Shown here: in pieces, positions 62,198-64,000 of the stretch
Layout of the letters: the number at the start of each line of letters is the position of its first letter
Position numbering within the stretch: position 1 is the stretch's first letter
DNA from: Atriophallophorus winterbourni
Lineage: Eukaryota; Platyhelminthes; Trematoda; Plagiorchiida; Microphallidae
Reading direction: 5' to 3'
Assembly: GCA_013407085.1 (NCBI GenBank)
Contig: JACCGJ010014899.1
Location: 124,001 to 188,000 of the forward strand
Length of the DNA stretch: 64,000 bases
Position numbers and translations under genes: made by a program
Notes under the pieces: generated by a model
Database searches by the model: none
What the model saw: the letters and a program-made list of their open reading frames with translations, nothing else
Told to the model about the DNA's origin: nothing

Positions 62198-62638
62198 GGT
62201 CCCGACTAATCTACCCTTGACGAGTCAGCGAGCAAAAACACGTTTAGCCATCAGCCTCCGTGTTGATTGGTTATTGCTAACCAGCGCACACGATTCGCCC
62301 AACGGCTATCGACCGCGTGAAGTTTGTCGGCTTTACTGCCAGTCGCTGTTACGTGCGTGTGTGTGTGCGTATGTGCGTTCATCTATCGCCGTGAGTCAAC
62401 GTGACAAAGAAAAGGCGGACAAATCGTGCGAGCGCCCCGGTTGCTGGTCTAGATTACCATTCAGTGAGAGTTTAGTCACCAAGGCGTTTGAATTGCGTTT
62501 CACCACAAGAAGCAAATGAAGTGATTGCCATTGACGTACTTTTTTTTTAGCCTAAGCTATCGTTGTGGTGGTGCTCTAGATGAACACAACCATATCAACT
62601 AAAAATTAACCAGTTTCCTTTGTCATACAACTGCGAAG
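62198..62638. promoter_or_regulatory. Putative shared promoter between IQSEC and the divergent unknown gene
   Basis: This 441-base gap separates two divergent start codons. It is visibly richer in CG dinucleotides than the flanking introns and holds a GTGTGTGTGCGTATGTGCG run near 62356-62375. No TATA box or other core element was identified. A long plus-strand reading frame here (62196-62519) overlaps the IQSEC start and shows no protein character. The promoter role is inferred only from position. Confidence 0.3.
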
Positions 62639-63338
62639 ATGTCGGACGTTTCACCCTTGTAAGTGTTAAGTTAGCTTAGTTGTTGTTACTTGGCAGGTTA
62701 GCATACTCACGATCGAGAAAGTCAAACGCCTCACAATATTATTAACATTTATAGGTGTAGTGCATACTGATTTGGCAGCCAACGTGCCTTTGAATGAAGT
62801 CGGATTATTTCGTAGTCAATATAACATAACACCCTTCGGTACATCTAGAGCATATGATGTATCAGTGGTCTTGTGATGGCCCGAATTTACCCCAAAAAAG
62901 ACAAATGAGTCAAATAAGGACTGACGAATGTCGGTGATCATTGAAATCATTGTTTCAACAAATAGCACAATGCTTCAAGACAGGAATCTGTTCATTTATT
63001 GCATTTCAATCGGAAAACCATTCTGATTGGGTCGATATGAAGGCGCTTGCAATATTTAATCTCAGTACTACGAGTGCGGAAATAATGAATAGACAATGTC
63101 GTAAATTACTCACCTGATTAGATATATTAATCGATCAAGTTTGCTATTCAAATAATTATTCTATGAAAATGAGTGTGGAAAGCAACACCCCACTTGCTAT
63201 TTCTTCACATTTATTATGCAAACAACTTCATTTGCATAACGAGCATTGAATCATGGCAGAGCACCTGAAATAACATCTTCGACCGAGTCACGAATTTACA
63301 GTGATCAGTTGCGTGTTGCTGTCGAAAAATGCATAACT
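62639..63338 (+). CDS. Possible first two exons of an unknown gene, divergent from IQSEC
   Basis: An ATG at 62639 opens a 20-base coding segment (MSDVSP plus TT) ending at a strong GTAAGT donor. A second segment, 63260-63338, follows the acceptor ATGGCAG. The phases fit: TT plus A makes Leu, then APEITSSTESRIYSDQ and LRVAVEKCIT up to another GTAAGT donor. The combined 33 residues look protein-like, but I do not recognise the family. Further exons were not placed with confidence; a candidate acceptor near 63453 gives an unconvincing reading. The start lies 441 bases from the IQSEC start codon on the opposite strand. Confidence 0.4.
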
Positions 63339-64000
63339 GTAAGTTTTGTATTTGTCGCCTATTTCGATGTGTACTCGATTGAAAGAATTAGGCTTGCTTC
63401 CGAAAATCTATTGATGGGGGTTGTTTATTTATCCTCAAACTTCTGAGTGCAGATACTGCATTCACTTCCTTTGATGTGTCGCACATTACCGATATGTAAA
63501 TTTTGTGTTGGCTATGAAATTATATTTATAGAAATAAAATCAATGAATTTAATGGAATCTCGAATTCCGCGGTTAGACACAGATATAAAATATCCGGTTT
63601 GATGCTTTCGCGCCGATCTGATCGTGAACACAAGCCTAGTGTGATGAGACGGAATTTTTAGATTTTTGATTTGGTACAAGTTTTTGCAGAAAACAATTTC
63701 GAGGATTATGTTTCGATGCGTTAAAACGACGTCCAGACATTGTCGTGGATTGTAACGAAAGCAACACATAAAATATCATAAAGAGTTGCTTCCGAAAACT
63801 TAGATTACACCTCGCCAAGGTTTTTCGTAGTCAAAACGTGTTGATTCAAAGGGTTGAAATAATGTTAAAAGCAGTTTCGTTTTCGAGATTGGTTTTGATG
63901 GAAATTCAGCTATGTGAATGGTGGAGTGAATATAAATGACTCGCCGCAAATGATACGGCAAATGGGGGAATGCAAACCCCTAACATTGAAAGTAATGAAT
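63339..64000. other. Right end of the window
   Basis: If the gene starting at 62639 is real, this is its intron and possibly a third exon. Nothing could be supported from the sequence. Confidence 0.5.

Noticed and set aside
62196..62519. 107-codon plus-strand ORF over the IQSEC start
   Set aside because: It is antisense to the first IQSEC exon and its promoter. Its openness reflects local CG-rich composition, and no domain or splice logic supports it.

Overview
This is animal nuclear DNA, most likely from a flatworm and probably a digenean trematode. Every gene that could be read is a spliced orthologue of an animal gene. Introns are long and filled with decayed RTE- and CR1-type retrotransposons. 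One gene opens with four consecutive introns of only 35-38 bases followed by multi-kilobase ones, a layout known from schistosome genes. The species is not determined; no similarity search was possible, and all homology calls rest on remembered family sequences plus agreement of splice phase.

Three genes were reconstructed exon by exon. (1) EFR3, minus strand, 26718 down to 3084: 14 exons giving 592 codons; the first few residues and the C-terminal part are missing. It is the plasma-membrane scaffold for phosphatidylinositol 4-kinase III alpha. (2) A CHMP2A-type ESCRT-III subunit, plus strand, 30026 to 40569: three exons, 232 residues, complete. (3) An IQSEC/BRAG-type Arf exchange factor (IQ motif, Sec7, PH), minus strand, 62197 down to 44198: seven exons, 1051 residues, apparently complete. 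All three act on membranes or membrane lipids, but they share no obvious pathway and their neighbourhood is not evidence of one. A possible fourth gene starts at 62639 on the plus strand, head to head with IQSEC. A possible coding exon lies at the left edge on the minus strand.

Layout: 1-3083 holds the left-edge exon and repeats; 3084-26718 is EFR3; 26719-30025 is a repeat-rich divergent intergenic region; 30026-40569 is CHMP2A, whose 8.3-kb second intron is a retrotransposon graveyard; 40570-44197 is the gap between the convergent 3' ends of CHMP2A and IQSEC, with a foldback element; 44198-62197 is IQSEC; 62198-62638 is a putative shared promoter; the rest is the start of the unknown gene.

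Repeats: a short interspersed family with a CATAC-type tail (about 18 copies, called S here); a roughly 530-bp non-autonomous family (called E here); RTE elements whose tails are the large trinucleotide arrays; CR1-like fragments; a non-autonomous piggyBac-like element with perfect TTAA duplications; and an inverted-repeat element. The most instructive structure is at 36.1-39.2 kb: an RTE copy hit twice by E, then rearranged by what looks like unequal crossing-over between the two insertions.
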